Source: Bacillota bacterium (GTDB lineage: Bacteria > Bacillota > Clostridia > DSM-8532). Taken from it: DNA of 6,779 nucleotides. The position numbers and the translations under genes are program-made. The stretch lies in the NCBI GenBank assembly GCA_023446675.1, contig JAEXPO010000043.1, positions 1 to 6,779 on the forward strand, read 5' to 3'. Shown here piece by piece: positions 1 through 6,084 of the stretch (position 1 is its first letter; every line of letters starts with the position of its first letter). Below the pieces are notes generated by a model that had not been told where the DNA came from, did no database searches, and was given only the letters and a program-made list of their open reading frames with translations.

Positions 1-919
1 CGGTAACAGGAAGCCTTCCCACAAACTCGGGTATGAGACCGTACTTCAATAAATCCTGGGGAGACATTTGTGAAAAAAGCTCACCCACATCCTTTTCTTT
101 ACGGCTTTCCACATGAGCGCCAAAGCCCATGGCCTTTTCGCCGATACGGCCTTGAATAATCTTTTCCAGTCCGTCAAAGGCGCCGCCGCAAATAAAGAGA
201 ATGTTGGTAGTATCAATCTGTATAAATTCCTGATGAGGGTGCTTTCTTCCTCCCTGAGGGGGTACGGAAGCCACAGTGCCCTCTAGTATTTTCAAAAGGG
301 CCTGCTGCACGCCTTCACCGCTGACATCCCGGGTAATGGAGGGATTCTCCGATTTTCTTGAGATCTTATCCACCTCATCGATGTATATGATCCCCTTTTC
401 GGCCCGCTCCACATCATAATCCGCGGCCTGTATCAGCTTAAGGAGTATATTTTCAACATCCTCGCCCACATAGCCTGCTTCCGTGAGGGAAGTGGCATCA
501 GCGATGGCAAAGGGGACATTGAGTATTTTGGCCAGGGTCTGAGCCAGATAGGTCTTTCCGCAGCCTGTAGGGCCTACCATGAGAATATTGCTTTTCTGCA
601 GCTCAATTTCGCTCTTGGCGCTTTCAGTGCGGATGCGCTTATAGTGGTTGTAAACAGCCACTGCCAGCGTCCGCTTGGCCTTATCCTGACCTACCGCGTA
701 CTCGTCAAGTATCCGCTTGATATCCTGAGGCTTTGGAATTTCGTCCATCTGCTGCTCAACATGGGATTCCTCGAATTCCTCCTCAATAATTTCGGAGCAC
801 AATTCGATGCACTCATTGCAAATATAAACTCCCGGGCCGGCAACAATGCGGTTGACCTGATCCTGAGTCTTTCCGCAAAAGGAGCATTTTACCTGTTTCT
901 TATCGTCATATCTTGCCAT
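1..919 (-). CDS. clpX: ATP-dependent Clp protease ATP-binding subunit ClpX (3' end cut off by window)
   Basis: AAA+ unfoldase that recognises tagged or misfolded cytoplasmic proteins, unfolds them with ATP and threads them into ClpP. The ATG at 917-919 opens 306 codons; roughly the last quarter of a usual ClpX of about 420 residues lies outside the window. An N-terminal zinc-binding domain shows C12-x2-C15 and C34-x2-C37. Walker A is GPTGCGKT at residues 116-123, pore-1 loop GYVGED at 149-154, Walker B IIYIDE at 177-182, and the RKH pore loop at 225-227. The ClpP-docking tripeptide is MGF (264-266) instead of IGF, a conservative change. The visible part ends just after the motif EFVGRLPV. The start lies 4 bases after the clpP stop; a GGGGTGA ribosome site at 924-930 overlaps that stop, implying translational coupling. 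The family is certain; only the C-terminal part is unseen. Confidence 0.97.
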   Translation of the reverse strand, partial: MARYDDKKQVKCSFCGKTQDQVNRIVAGPGVYICNECIELCSEIIEEEFEESHVEQQMDEIPKPQDIKRILDEYAVGQDKAKRTLAVAVYNHYKRIRTESAKSEIELQKSNILMVGPTGCGKTYLAQTLAKILNVPFAIADATSLTEAGYVGEDVENILLKLIQAADYDVERAEKGIIYIDEVDKISRKSENPSITRDVSGEGVQQALLKILEGTVASVPPQGGRKHPHQEFIQIDTTNILFICGGAFDGLEKIIQGRIGEKAMGFGAHVESRKEKDVGELFSQMSPQDLLKYGLIPEFVGRLPVT

Positions 920-923
920 TCCG

Positions 924-1514
924 TCACCCCGTTATTCTGCGCTCCATGACCAGATCCACAAGTCCGTAGTCCTTGGCCTCCTGGGCGCTCATAAAATAAT
1001 CCCTTTCCACATCGGCTTGAATTTTTTCAAGCGGCTGTCCGGTTTTCTCACTCAAAAGCCTGTTGAGGTGGTCTTTTGTTTTGAGAATCCATTCGGCGTG
1101 GATTTTTATATCGGTGGCCTGGCCTCTTGCTCCTCCCAAGGGCTGATGAATCATAATGGTGCTGTTGGGCAGAGCAAAGCGCTTGCCCTTGGCGCCTGAA
1201 GTCAGCAAAAAGGCTCCCATGCTGGCGGCCATACCGACACAGATAGTGGAAACATCGCATTTGACATACTGCATGGTATCATAAATAGCCATACCGGAGG
1301 TAATAGAGCCTCCCGGACTATTTATGTAGAGCTGAATGTCCTTATCCGGGTCATCTGCCTCCAGAAAAAGCATTTGTGCTACTACAAGACTCGCCGTTAC
1401 ATCATTAACTTCATCGCTTAATAAAATGATTCTATCCTTTAACAGTCTTGAATATATGTCGTAGGATCTTTCTCCTCTGCTGCTCTGTTCAACTACTATA
1501 GGTACCAGTGACAT
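924..1514 (-). CDS. clpP: ATP-dependent Clp protease proteolytic subunit ClpP
   Basis: Serine peptidase whose two heptamer rings form the closed degradation chamber fed by ClpX, or by ClpC/ClpA-type partners elsewhere. The 196-residue product has the usual family length. The catalytic triad is complete: Ser98 in GMAASMG, His123 in MIHQP and Asp172 in ERDYF. The N-terminal stretch [10 protein letters not shown] and the oxyanion motif NSPGGS (65-70) are typical. Residue 86 is Cys in VKCDVST, where Pro is common. The ATG at 1512-1514 is supported by an AAGGAGGT ribosome site 8 bases upstream. It lies 133 bases downstream of tig and 4 bases upstream of clpX, the classic tig-clpP-clpX order. I see no CtsR-type heptad operator upstream. 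Confidence 0.98.
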   Translation of the reverse strand: MSLVPIVVEQSSRGERSYDIYSRLLKDRIILLSDEVNDVTASLVVAQMLFLEADDPDKDIQLYINSPGGSITSGMAIYDTMQYVKCDVSTICVGMAASMGAFLLTSGAKGKRFALPNSTIMIHQPLGGARGQATDIKIHAEWILKTKDHLNRLLSEKTGQPLEKIQADVERDYFMSAQEAKDYGLVDLVMERRITG

Positions 1515-1522
1515 CTTACATT

Positions 1523-1530
1523 ACCTCCTT
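1523..1530 (-). promoter_or_regulatory. Ribosome binding site of clpP
   Basis: Minus-strand AAGGAGGT ends 8 bases before the clpP ATG. It is a near-perfect Shine-Dalgarno and fixes the start codon. Confidence 0.85.
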
Positions 1531-1557
1531 CAGGTTTTAAAAAAGTATTTTTAATGG

Positions 1558-1586
1558 CTTATACTGCTATCTTTCCACCATGTAAG
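1558..1586 (-). promoter_or_regulatory. Candidate sigma-A promoter for clpP-clpX
   Basis: On the minus strand, CTTACA (1581-1586, 4 of 6 to TTGACA) is separated by 17 bases from TATAAG (1558-1563, 5 of 6 to TATAAT). The inferred transcript would start near base 1551, giving a leader of about 37 bases that includes the clpP ribosome site. It lies in the 133-base tig-clpP gap, where I see no convincing terminator, so it would be an internal promoter adding to readthrough from tig. The assignment rests on the match to consensus only. Confidence 0.4.
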
Positions 1587-1647
1587 GAATTCTAATCGAT
1601 TTCCCGGAAGTTTTCAGGTATGGGCCGCCGCTTGAGTAGACGGACAA

Positions 1648-2928
1648 TCAAACGGCCGCGTTCACAAGAAGTTCAACGGTCTTTCTGCGCACAATGGTAT
1701 TCTTGATATATTCTATATCATCTTCATGCAAATGTTTCTTCATTTCCTCAACGGGCTGCTTGTATCTTTCAGACATGGAAACCAGCTCTGCCTCATATTC
1801 TTCTTCATTGACTTCAACGTTTTCGGCCTTGCCTACAGCTTCAAGCACCAGCTGGGTTTTAACATCGTTGAGGGCGCTGTCATGCTGCTCGGTACGGATT
1901 TGGCTTTCATCGGAGCCAATCATCTTAAGGTAGTTTGCAAGGTCCATGCCCTGGTAGCGAAGCTGCATGTCGAACTGACGAAGCATATCATCCAGGCGGC
2001 GGCTGACCATAACCTCGGGAATATCCACCGTGGCGTTATCAGCAGCCTTTTTTACAACAGCATCCTCAAACTTGTGCTCAGCCTCATGCTCTGCCTTTTC
2101 CAAAAGCTTGGCTTTTACATCGGCCTTGTATTCGGCAAGGGTTTCAAATTCGCTGACATCAGAAGCAAATTCATCATTTATTTCAGGCAGCTGCTTTACC
2201 TTGATATCATTAACCTTAACCTTGAAAAGAGCGGGCTTTCCTGCAAGATCCGCACTGTGGTAATCCTCAGGGAAGGACACATTGACATCAACCTCGGCTC
2301 CAAGAGAAGCTCCTACGAGCTGTTCCTCAAAGCCGGGAATGAAGGAACCGGAGCCAATAACCAGGGTATAGCCCTGAGCTGTGCCGCCGTCAAAGGGTAC
2401 GCCGTCAATGCTTCCTGCAAAATCGATATCCAGAGTATCGCCTGTTTCAACCGGGCGGTCCTCCACATTAACCATTTTGGCGTTTCTTTCAGCCGTCTTC
2501 TTAATTTCGGAATCCACATCCTCATCGGAAACGGAAACCTCTTCTTTGGCTACCTCAAGGCCCTTGTATGCGCCCAGCTCAACCTCGGGCTTCAAGGTAA
2601 CGGTTGCAGTAAATACAAAAGCTTCGCCCTTGCCCATTTTAACAACATCAATTTCCGGTCTGTCAACAGGCTCAAGCTTGTGCTCGTCAATGGCTTTATC
2701 ATAAGCTTCGGCGCAGGCAAAATTGATTGCATCCTCATAAAGGGCCTGCTCGCCGTAATATCTTTCAATAACACTTCTGGGGGCCTTTCCTTTACGGAAG
2801 CCGGGAATGTTGAATTTTCCTTTATTTTTGTTGTATGACTTTGCCATACAGGACTCGAACACGTCTGCGGCGACTTCAATTTCCAGCTTCGCCACATTTT
2901 TTTCAATCTTCTCAATTTGTACGCTCAT
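1648..2928 (-). CDS. tig: Trigger factor, ribosome-associated chaperone and peptidyl-prolyl isomerase
   Basis: Chaperone that docks on ribosomal protein L23 at the exit tunnel and shields nascent chains. The 426-residue product matches the usual bacterial length of about 430. The N-terminal ribosome-binding domain (about 1-115) carries the signature GFRKGKAP at 43-50. An FKBP-like isomerase domain covers about 155-245, with GDTLDIDFAG near its start and GFEEQLVG in the middle. The C-terminal substrate-binding helical domain spans about 250-426 and is rich in Glu and Lys. Start choice: the ATG at 2926-2928 has GGAGGA at 2936-2941, 7 bases upstream, and a consensus promoter lies further up. It begins the tig-clpP-clpX group. 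Many of its codons are not TTA, CTA or TCA, which leaves a 370-codon antisense shadow frame that should not be annotated. Confidence 0.98.
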   Translation of the reverse strand: MSVQIEKIEKNVAKLEIEVAADVFESCMAKSYNKNKGKFNIPGFRKGKAPRSVIERYYGEQALYEDAINFACAEAYDKAIDEHKLEPVDRPEIDVVKMGKGEAFVFTATVTLKPEVELGAYKGLEVAKEEVSVSDEDVDSEIKKTAERNAKMVNVEDRPVETGDTLDIDFAGSIDGVPFDGGTAQGYTLVIGSGSFIPGFEEQLVGASLGAEVDVNVSFPEDYHSADLAGKPALFKVKVNDIKVKQLPEINDEFASDVSEFETLAEYKADVKAKLLEKAEHEAEHKFEDAVVKKAADNATVDIPEVMVSRRLDDMLRQFDMQLRYQGMDLANYLKMIGSDESQIRTEQHDSALNDVKTQLVLEAVGKAENVEVNEEEYEAELVSMSERYKQPVEEMKKHLHEDDIEYIKNTIVRRKTVELLVNAAV

Positions 2929-2935
2929 TCACGTA

Positions 2936-2941
2936 TCCTCC
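2936..2941 (-). promoter_or_regulatory. Ribosome binding site of tig
   Basis: Minus-strand GGAGGA sits 7 bases upstream of the tig ATG and supports that start. Confidence 0.8.
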
Positions 2942-2992
2942 ATACCAGGTAAAACCTTTAATATCTCTACCATTGTCTTCATAAACCATTAA

Positions 2993-3021
2993 ATTATACA
3001 ATACAATCCCGTAAAGCGCAA
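2993..3021 (-). promoter_or_regulatory. Sigma-A promoter for tig (tig-clpP-clpX)
   Basis: On the minus strand, TTGCGC (3016-3021) is followed after exactly 17 bases by a perfect TATAAT (2993-2998). Only the first three bases of the -35 match consensus, but the -10 and the spacing are ideal. Transcription would start near 2986, leaving an untranslated leader of about 58 bases before the tig ATG. No CIRCE element or CtsR repeat is visible around it, so heat-shock control through those repressors is not supported by the sequence. Confidence 0.65.
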
Positions 3022-3073
3022 CTTATTCTCCTTTTGCCGTGATTTGGCACGCCCTGCACACCCATCAACCGAA

Positions 3074-3208
3074 TTATTTTGACAGAATTCCTGCAAAGAT
3101 ATGCAGCCCTGCTTCCTGGGCTTTTAAGCCCAAAAACAGTATGGCATCCGACAGAGCAAGACAAGGAGCTTGCTTCGGAACCGTGTTTGGCTTTTTAATT
3201 TCATTCAT
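3074..3208 (-). CDS. Doubtful 44-residue small ORF
   Basis: Open frame of 44 codons beginning MNEIKKPNT and ending AGILSK, with a moderately hydrophobic second half and one Cys. I recognise no family. It follows the HD-GYP stop by 37 bases and ends 52 bases before the tig -35 box. There is no Shine-Dalgarno upstream of its ATG (the preceding bases are TTCCTTTGCC), and the same frame stays open upstream into the HD-GYP gene, where it is a plain shadow. Coding is therefore weakly supported. The alternative is a non-coding structured tail of the HD-GYP mRNA. Confidence 0.18.
   Translation of the reverse strand: MNEIKKPNTVPKQAPCLALSDAILFLGLKAQEAGLHIFAGILSK
3091..3106 (-). repeat. Inverted repeat (hairpin C), 5-bp stem
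   Basis: CTGCA and TGCAG flank a 6-base loop. It is the weakest of the three hairpins in this gap and has no T-run after it. Confidence 0.4.
3117..3132 (-). repeat. Inverted repeat (hairpin B), 7-bp stem
   Basis: TGGGCTT and AAGCCCA are perfect complements separated by two bases, so a realistic fold is a 6-bp stem with a 4-base loop. On the minus strand the T-run lies before the hairpin, not after it, so it does not qualify as an intrinsic terminator. Confidence 0.55.
3147..3179 (-). repeat. Bulged inverted repeat (hairpin A), 11 paired positions
   Basis: On the plus strand TCCGA plus AGCAAG, separated by a 3-base bulge, pair with CTTGCT plus TCGGA across an 8-base loop. It begins about 67 bases after the HD-GYP stop codon on the minus strand. 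It is the strongest secondary-structure signal in the gap. No T-run follows it. Confidence 0.55.
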
Positions 3209-3245
3209 GGCAAAGGAATAGTAAAGCTTCGGAAAGTCCTGTGCT

Positions 3246-4622
3246 TCAGGCTGTGCGGAAATGCTCGCCTTCAACCTCATGGAGCTTAAGGCAGAGCTCT
3301 TTAAAGTCCTCACGGTGATTCAGAAAAACACGAACCAGCTCCGGATCGAAATGCTTGCCGCTGCCCTGGGCAATAATCTCGGCAGACTGGTCATAGGGGA
3401 AGGCATCCTTATAGGGCCTTTTGCTGGTGAGCGCATCCAATACATCCACAAGAGCCACAATACGTGCGCTCAAGGGAATTTCCTTCTGCTTCAGGCCTTT
3501 GGGATAGCCCGTGCCGTCCCATTTTTCGTGGTGTGCTTCCGTTATTTCTATACCCATGCCGAAAAGGCTGCGCCCGCTTTTCATAATATGGCTTTCCGCC
3601 TCACGCATCACATCCGCGCCGTATACGGCATGCTTCTTCATTTCGTCGAACTCTTCCGGAGTAAGCTTACCCGGCTTCATGAGTATGGCGTCCCTGACCC
3701 CAACCTTGCCGATATCGTGCATGGGGCTGAAGCGCTCCAAATCCGCCATGAACTGAGGTGTTATAAACTGGGAATAGGCGCTTTCCTTTAAAAGGTAATC
3801 GCCTAGTGCACAGGCATACACCTGCATCCTGTCCAAATGGTCTCCCGTCACCTCATCCTTGGCCTCCGCCATTTTCGCAAGGGCCAGAAGGCTGCTGTAA
3901 AGAAGGCTGTCCAGAAAGACACTTTTTTCAAAGCTCAGATTGATGGAATTGGCTAAAAGCCGGAGAAAATCCTTGTGCTTTTCCCTGTAAACATTCCGTT
4001 TAATACTGGAAAAGAATATAAAGCCGTAGGTATTTCCTCTTACCGATATAGGAAAGGTAATAGAGGATTTTATGCCCGCGCTCATGACAATACGTGTATA
4101 ATCATGAGTCGGCCTTTTTTTCAAATATTCTCTGTAATCATTGATTATCCGGGGCTCATTGGCAAGAATAAGGCTTTCCAGGCTGGTTTTGTCAATGGGC
4201 ACCTTTAAAGGGAGCAAGCCCTGAGGAAGGTCTGTCACCTTACCGCCGGAAATACCGAAGGAGGGTATCAGCAGGCGCTTGCCCTTCTCCTCCTTGACAA
4301 GGCAGATTCCGATATAATCGTATGGCACATAGGGTGCAAAGGATTTGTAAATATAATTAAGAAGCTCATTAAAGGAAAGGCTTCGGTTCATGCTCTCAAT
4401 AAGCTCCATAATGCGCTTATTCTTCTTGAGGGCTACCTGTCCGTTCACATATAGAATCCTGTAGGCAATAAGGGTACCCGCGGCACCGACGGTCAAAAGC
4501 CAGTCCGTATAAACCCTGAATGAGCCCGTCTGAAATTGAGGGGTTCTTTCCGCCCAAAAGACAATACCCAGAATCACTAGCCAGATGACAATCAAAGCCG
4601 GCAGTACCTGTTGTTTTTTCAT
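3246..4622 (-). CDS. Membrane-anchored GAF-like/HD-GYP protein, predicted cyclic-di-GMP phosphodiesterase
   Basis: Predicted to hydrolyse the second messenger cyclic-di-GMP at the inner face of the membrane. With the start used here the protein has 458 residues: membrane helices at about 6-24 and 39-59, a GAF-like sensor region at about 77-235, and an HD-GYP domain from about 245 to 440. The HD-GYP metal and signature residues are present: His262 in TGDH, His302-Asp303 in HDIGK, His331 in KKHAVYG, His364-His365 in AHHEKWDGTGYP, and Asp393 before the DALTSKRPY motif. Start choice: an upstream ATG at 4706 would add 28 residues, but it has no ribosome site and overlaps the -35 box of a good promoter. 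The ATG at 4620-4622 has AAGGTG 6 bases upstream and is followed directly by MKKQQ and a membrane helix. Family confidence is high; ligand and activity are inferred. Confidence 0.93.
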   Translation of the reverse strand: MKKQQVLPALIVIWLVILGIVFWAERTPQFQTGSFRVYTDWLLTVGAAGTLIAYRILYVNGQVALKKNKRIMELIESMNRSLSFNELLNYIYKSFAPYVPYDYIGICLVKEEKGKRLLIPSFGISGGKVTDLPQGLLPLKVPIDKTSLESLILANEPRIINDYREYLKKRPTHDYTRIVMSAGIKSSITFPISVRGNTYGFIFFSSIKRNVYREKHKDFLRLLANSINLSFEKSVFLDSLLYSSLLALAKMAEAKDEVTGDHLDRMQVYACALGDYLLKESAYSQFITPQFMADLERFSPMHDIGKVGVRDAILMKPGKLTPEEFDEMKKHAVYGADVMREAESHIMKSGRSLFGMGIEITEAHHEKWDGTGYPKGLKQKEIPLSARIVALVDVLDALTSKRPYKDAFPYDQSAEIIAQGSGKHFDPELVRVFLNHREDFKELCLKLHEVEGEHFRTA

Positions 4623-4628
4623 ATCAAA

Positions 4629-4634
4629 CACCTT
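4629..4634 (-). promoter_or_regulatory. Ribosome binding site deciding the HD-GYP start
   Basis: Minus-strand AAGGTG ends 6 bases before the ATG at 4620-4622. It is a moderate Shine-Dalgarno, but the two upstream in-frame ATGs (ending at 4706 and 4643) have none. Confidence 0.6.
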
Positions 4635-4682
4635 AAAGCGCATGGGAATAAATTGGACAATGCTTCCATACCGTTTTATTCC

Positions 4683-4711
4683 ATTATAGCCTACCTGTTT
4701 CGACATGAAAA
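4683..4711 (-). promoter_or_regulatory. Sigma-A promoter for the HD-GYP gene
   Basis: Minus-strand TTTTCA (4706-4711, 4 of 6) is spaced 17 bases from a perfect TATAAT (4683-4688). Transcription would begin near 4676, about 54 bases before the chosen start. The promoter lies between the metallophosphoesterase stop and the HD-GYP start, so the HD-GYP gene can be expressed apart from its upstream neighbours. Confidence 0.6.
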
Positions 4712-4742
4712 GACAAGAACAGCAAATCTTTATCGAAAAAAC

Positions 4743-5444
4743 TTAATTAATAAGCCTGATGGGATCAAAGGCAATCTGATTGCAGGCCACAAGCCTGAAC
4801 GCAACACCCTCCACCTCTTCATAAAGGGCCTGCCGGGACACCTTCCCGTGGATATGACCGTAAACACAGAGCTTGACACCATATTCAACCAGGATGTCTC
4901 CGAAAGCATTAAGCCTGTGCCTGACATCAAAGGGAGGATAATGAAGCTGGGCAATCAGGGTTCCACCCTGCTTCATTCCTTCCTTCAAAGAAAGCTTCAG
5001 CCTTTCCTGCTCTCGCTTGTAAATCTTTTCATCCTCTTCGGAGAAATCGGGCTCGTCAGGACTTTTCCAGCCCCGGGTACCGCAAATGGTATAGCCGTTA
5101 CAGGAATAGGCATTATTGTAGAGCATATTGAGGGTATGGAAGCCATGCACCGCCTTAAAATCCTCAAATTTTTTAGAGGTGCTCCACCAATAGTCATGAT
5201 TGCCCTTAGAGAGGAATTTCTTTCCCGGAAGGCTGTTCAGCCATGTAAAATCAGGGATGGATTCTTCCAGACTGATGGCCCAGGAGATATCTCCGGGAAT
5301 CAGTACCCAGTCTTCCTCCCCAATTACCCGAATCCAGTTTTCTTTTAGCTTGTCGGTATGATTTTCCCAATTTCCCCCGAAGATATCCATAGGCTTATCG
5401 GTGCCGAAGGAGAGATGCAAATCGGAAATAGCGAATATGGCCAT
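4743..5444 (-). CDS. Calcineurin-like metallophosphoesterase of unknown substrate
   Basis: Predicted cytoplasmic two-metal phosphohydrolase of 233 residues with no signal peptide or membrane segment. The metal-binding motifs appear in family order: SDLHL with Asp8 and His10, GDISWA with Asp52, GNHDYWW with Asn82 and His83, QLHYPP with His168, and GHIHG with His197 and His199. The set is complete, so the enzyme is likely active. The NWENH segment near residue 25 and the doubled Trp after GNHDY recall a Gram-positive group of predicted phosphohydrolases (COG1768-like, from memory). The substrate cannot be read from the sequence. The gene lies 70 bases after fabZ with no clear terminator between them, so cotranscription with fabZ is possible. 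The ribosome site is weak (AGGT, 5 bases before the ATG), which suggests modest translation. Confidence 0.9.
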   Translation of the reverse strand: MAIFAISDLHLSFGTDKPMDIFGGNWENHTDKLKENWIRVIGEEDWVLIPGDISWAISLEESIPDFTWLNSLPGKKFLSKGNHDYWWSTSKKFEDFKAVHGFHTLNMLYNNAYSCNGYTICGTRGWKSPDEPDFSEEDEKIYKREQERLKLSLKEGMKQGGTLIAQLHYPPFDVRHRLNAFGDILVEYGVKLCVYGHIHGKVSRQALYEEVEGVAFRLVACNQIAFDPIRLIN

Positions 5445-5514
5445 GCGTAACCTGTGCTTCCGTTTCCTTTTAGGATAACTATAATATTTAATGCTAGATT
5501 TTTTTTAGAAATTG

Positions 5515-6021
5515 TCAGCCGGGAATAAGAGCAAATTTAATGATACCTTGAGCGGCTATGGCGCCGTCCACGGAAGCCTTAGCCGCTACCCGTCCCATTT
5601 CTCTCCTGAAAGCCATGACTTCAATTTCAAGAAGCAGCACATCTCCCGGAACCACCTGTCTTCGTATTTTCATATCCTCGATTCCGGTTAAAAGCGCCAG
5701 CTTGCCCTTGTTCTCAGGAACCAAAAGGCCCCCGACTCCTGCGCATTGTGCAAGAGCCTCAATGATTAGTACACCGGGCATAATGGGGGTTCCAGGGAAA
5801 TGCCCCTGGAAATGGGGCTCATTAAATGTCACATTCTTAATGCCCGCCATCTTCATGCCGGGCTCTAGCTGAAGTGCGTCCGGCCGGGGAAGAAGTATCA
5901 TCTTATCCACCAGCAGGAAAGGGTATCTGTGGGGCAGAAGATCCTGTATTTCCCGTGCAGTGAGCACCTGCTTATGTTCTTCCTGGCTTTTTGCAGCCGT
6001 TTCCTTGGTTTCATCCGTCAT
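5515..6021 (-). CDS. fabZ: 3-hydroxyacyl-[acyl-carrier-protein] dehydratase FabZ
   Basis: Hot-dog fold enzyme that removes water from 3-hydroxyacyl-ACP in the type II fatty acid elongation cycle. The 168-residue product carries LPHRYPFLLVD at 29-39, the active-site segment GHFPGTPIMPGV with catalytic His74, and Glu88 in IIEALAQ. The His-Glu spacing of 14 matches E. coli FabZ (His54, Glu68). RRQVVPGD follows at 120-127. Start choice: the ATG at 6019-6021 is preceded by AAGGAGG at a 9-base distance. A longer frame would need a TTG at 6054 whose extension reads through that ribosome site. About 20 charged, Lys/Glu-rich residues precede the conserved domain, longer than in E. coli FabZ. The gene is not beside other fab genes here, but the window shows only one upstream neighbour. 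Confidence 0.96.
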   Translation of the reverse strand: MTDETKETAAKSQEEHKQVLTAREIQDLLPHRYPFLLVDKMILLPRPDALQLEPGMKMAGIKNVTFNEPHFQGHFPGTPIMPGVLIIEALAQCAGVGGLLVPENKGKLALLTGIEDMKIRRQVVPGDVLLLEIEVMAFRREMGRVAAKASVDGAIAAQGIIKFALIPG

Positions 6022-6030
6022 ATAAAACCG

Positions 6031-6037
6031 CCTCCTT
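6031..6037 (-). promoter_or_regulatory. Ribosome binding site deciding the fabZ start
   Basis: Minus-strand AAGGAGG lies 9 bases upstream of the ATG at 6019-6021. Any start upstream of this point would translate through the site. Confidence 0.85.
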
Positions 6038-6045
6038 CTGATTTT

Positions 6046-6063
6046 AACACCCAAAAGGGTGCT
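6046..6063 (-). repeat. Hairpin in the yebC-fabZ gap
   Basis: On the minus strand AGCACCC and GGGTGTT pair (7 pairs, one G-T) around a TTTT loop. The base of the hairpin is 8 bases from the fabZ Shine-Dalgarno. It is followed by AAAATC, not a T-run, so it is not an intrinsic terminator. An upstream AGGG (minus strand) could pair instead with the CCCT of the stem, giving two exclusive folds. It may simply be an mRNA-stability or processing element between cotranscribed genes. Confidence 0.45.
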
Positions 6064-6084
6064 CCCTAAAAGCGCTGTAATGGC

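Larger units (their letters stand above)
3022..3245 (-). other. Gap between HD-GYP gene and tig promoter: hairpins, no confirmed gene
   Basis: These 224 bases hold no recognised gene. On the minus strand there are three successive inverted repeats (3147-3179, 3117-3132, 3091-3106) and one 44-codon open frame that spans them. None of the hairpins is followed by a T-run, so none is a standard intrinsic terminator, although the HD-GYP transcript should end somewhere here. The 9-mer TTCCGAAGC occurs twice (3226-3234 and 3172-3180, minus strand). I looked for the conserved bases of the cyclic-di-GMP-I riboswitch because of the upstream gene and did not find them. Confidence 0.5.

Noticed and set aside
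644..949. 101-codon plus-strand frame at the clpX 5' end
   Set aside because: It lies antisense to the zinc-finger and AAA+ coding region of clpX and is a shadow.
1541..1566. Possible terminator between tig and clpP: AGTAT/ATACT stem followed by a T-run on the minus strand
   Set aside because: The stem is 5 bp, four of them A-T, around a 12-base loop, too weak for an intrinsic terminator.
1726..2838. 370-codon open frame on the plus strand, antisense to tig
   Set aside because: Its codons line up exactly with tig codons, so it stays open merely because tig avoids TTA, CTA and TCA in this stretch. No ribosome site or recognisable family.
2912..2989. 25-codon frame (MVYEDNGRD...) in the tig leader, overlapping the tig start by 17 bases
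   Set aside because: Considered as a regulatory leader peptide, but its ATG falls at or just before the predicted transcription start and has no ribosome site.
3180..3248. Cyclic-di-GMP riboswitch after the HD-GYP gene
   Set aside because: AGCACAGG near the stop codon recalls part of the class I consensus, but the GGCAAACC and GACGCAAAGCCAC blocks are missing.
3074..3313. 79-codon version of the small ORF overlapping the HD-GYP 3' end
   Set aside because: The first 35 codons only read the HD-GYP C-terminus out of frame; only the part from the ATG at 3208 is even arguable.
4611..5348. 245-codon open frame on the plus strand, antisense to the metallophosphoesterase
   Set aside because: Same cause: its codons are in register with those of the real gene, whose metal motifs are unmistakable.
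5445..5514. AT-rich gap upstream of the metallophosphoesterase as a promoter
   Set aside because: TATTAT and TATAGT resemble a -10 box, but no acceptable -35 lies at 16-18 bases.
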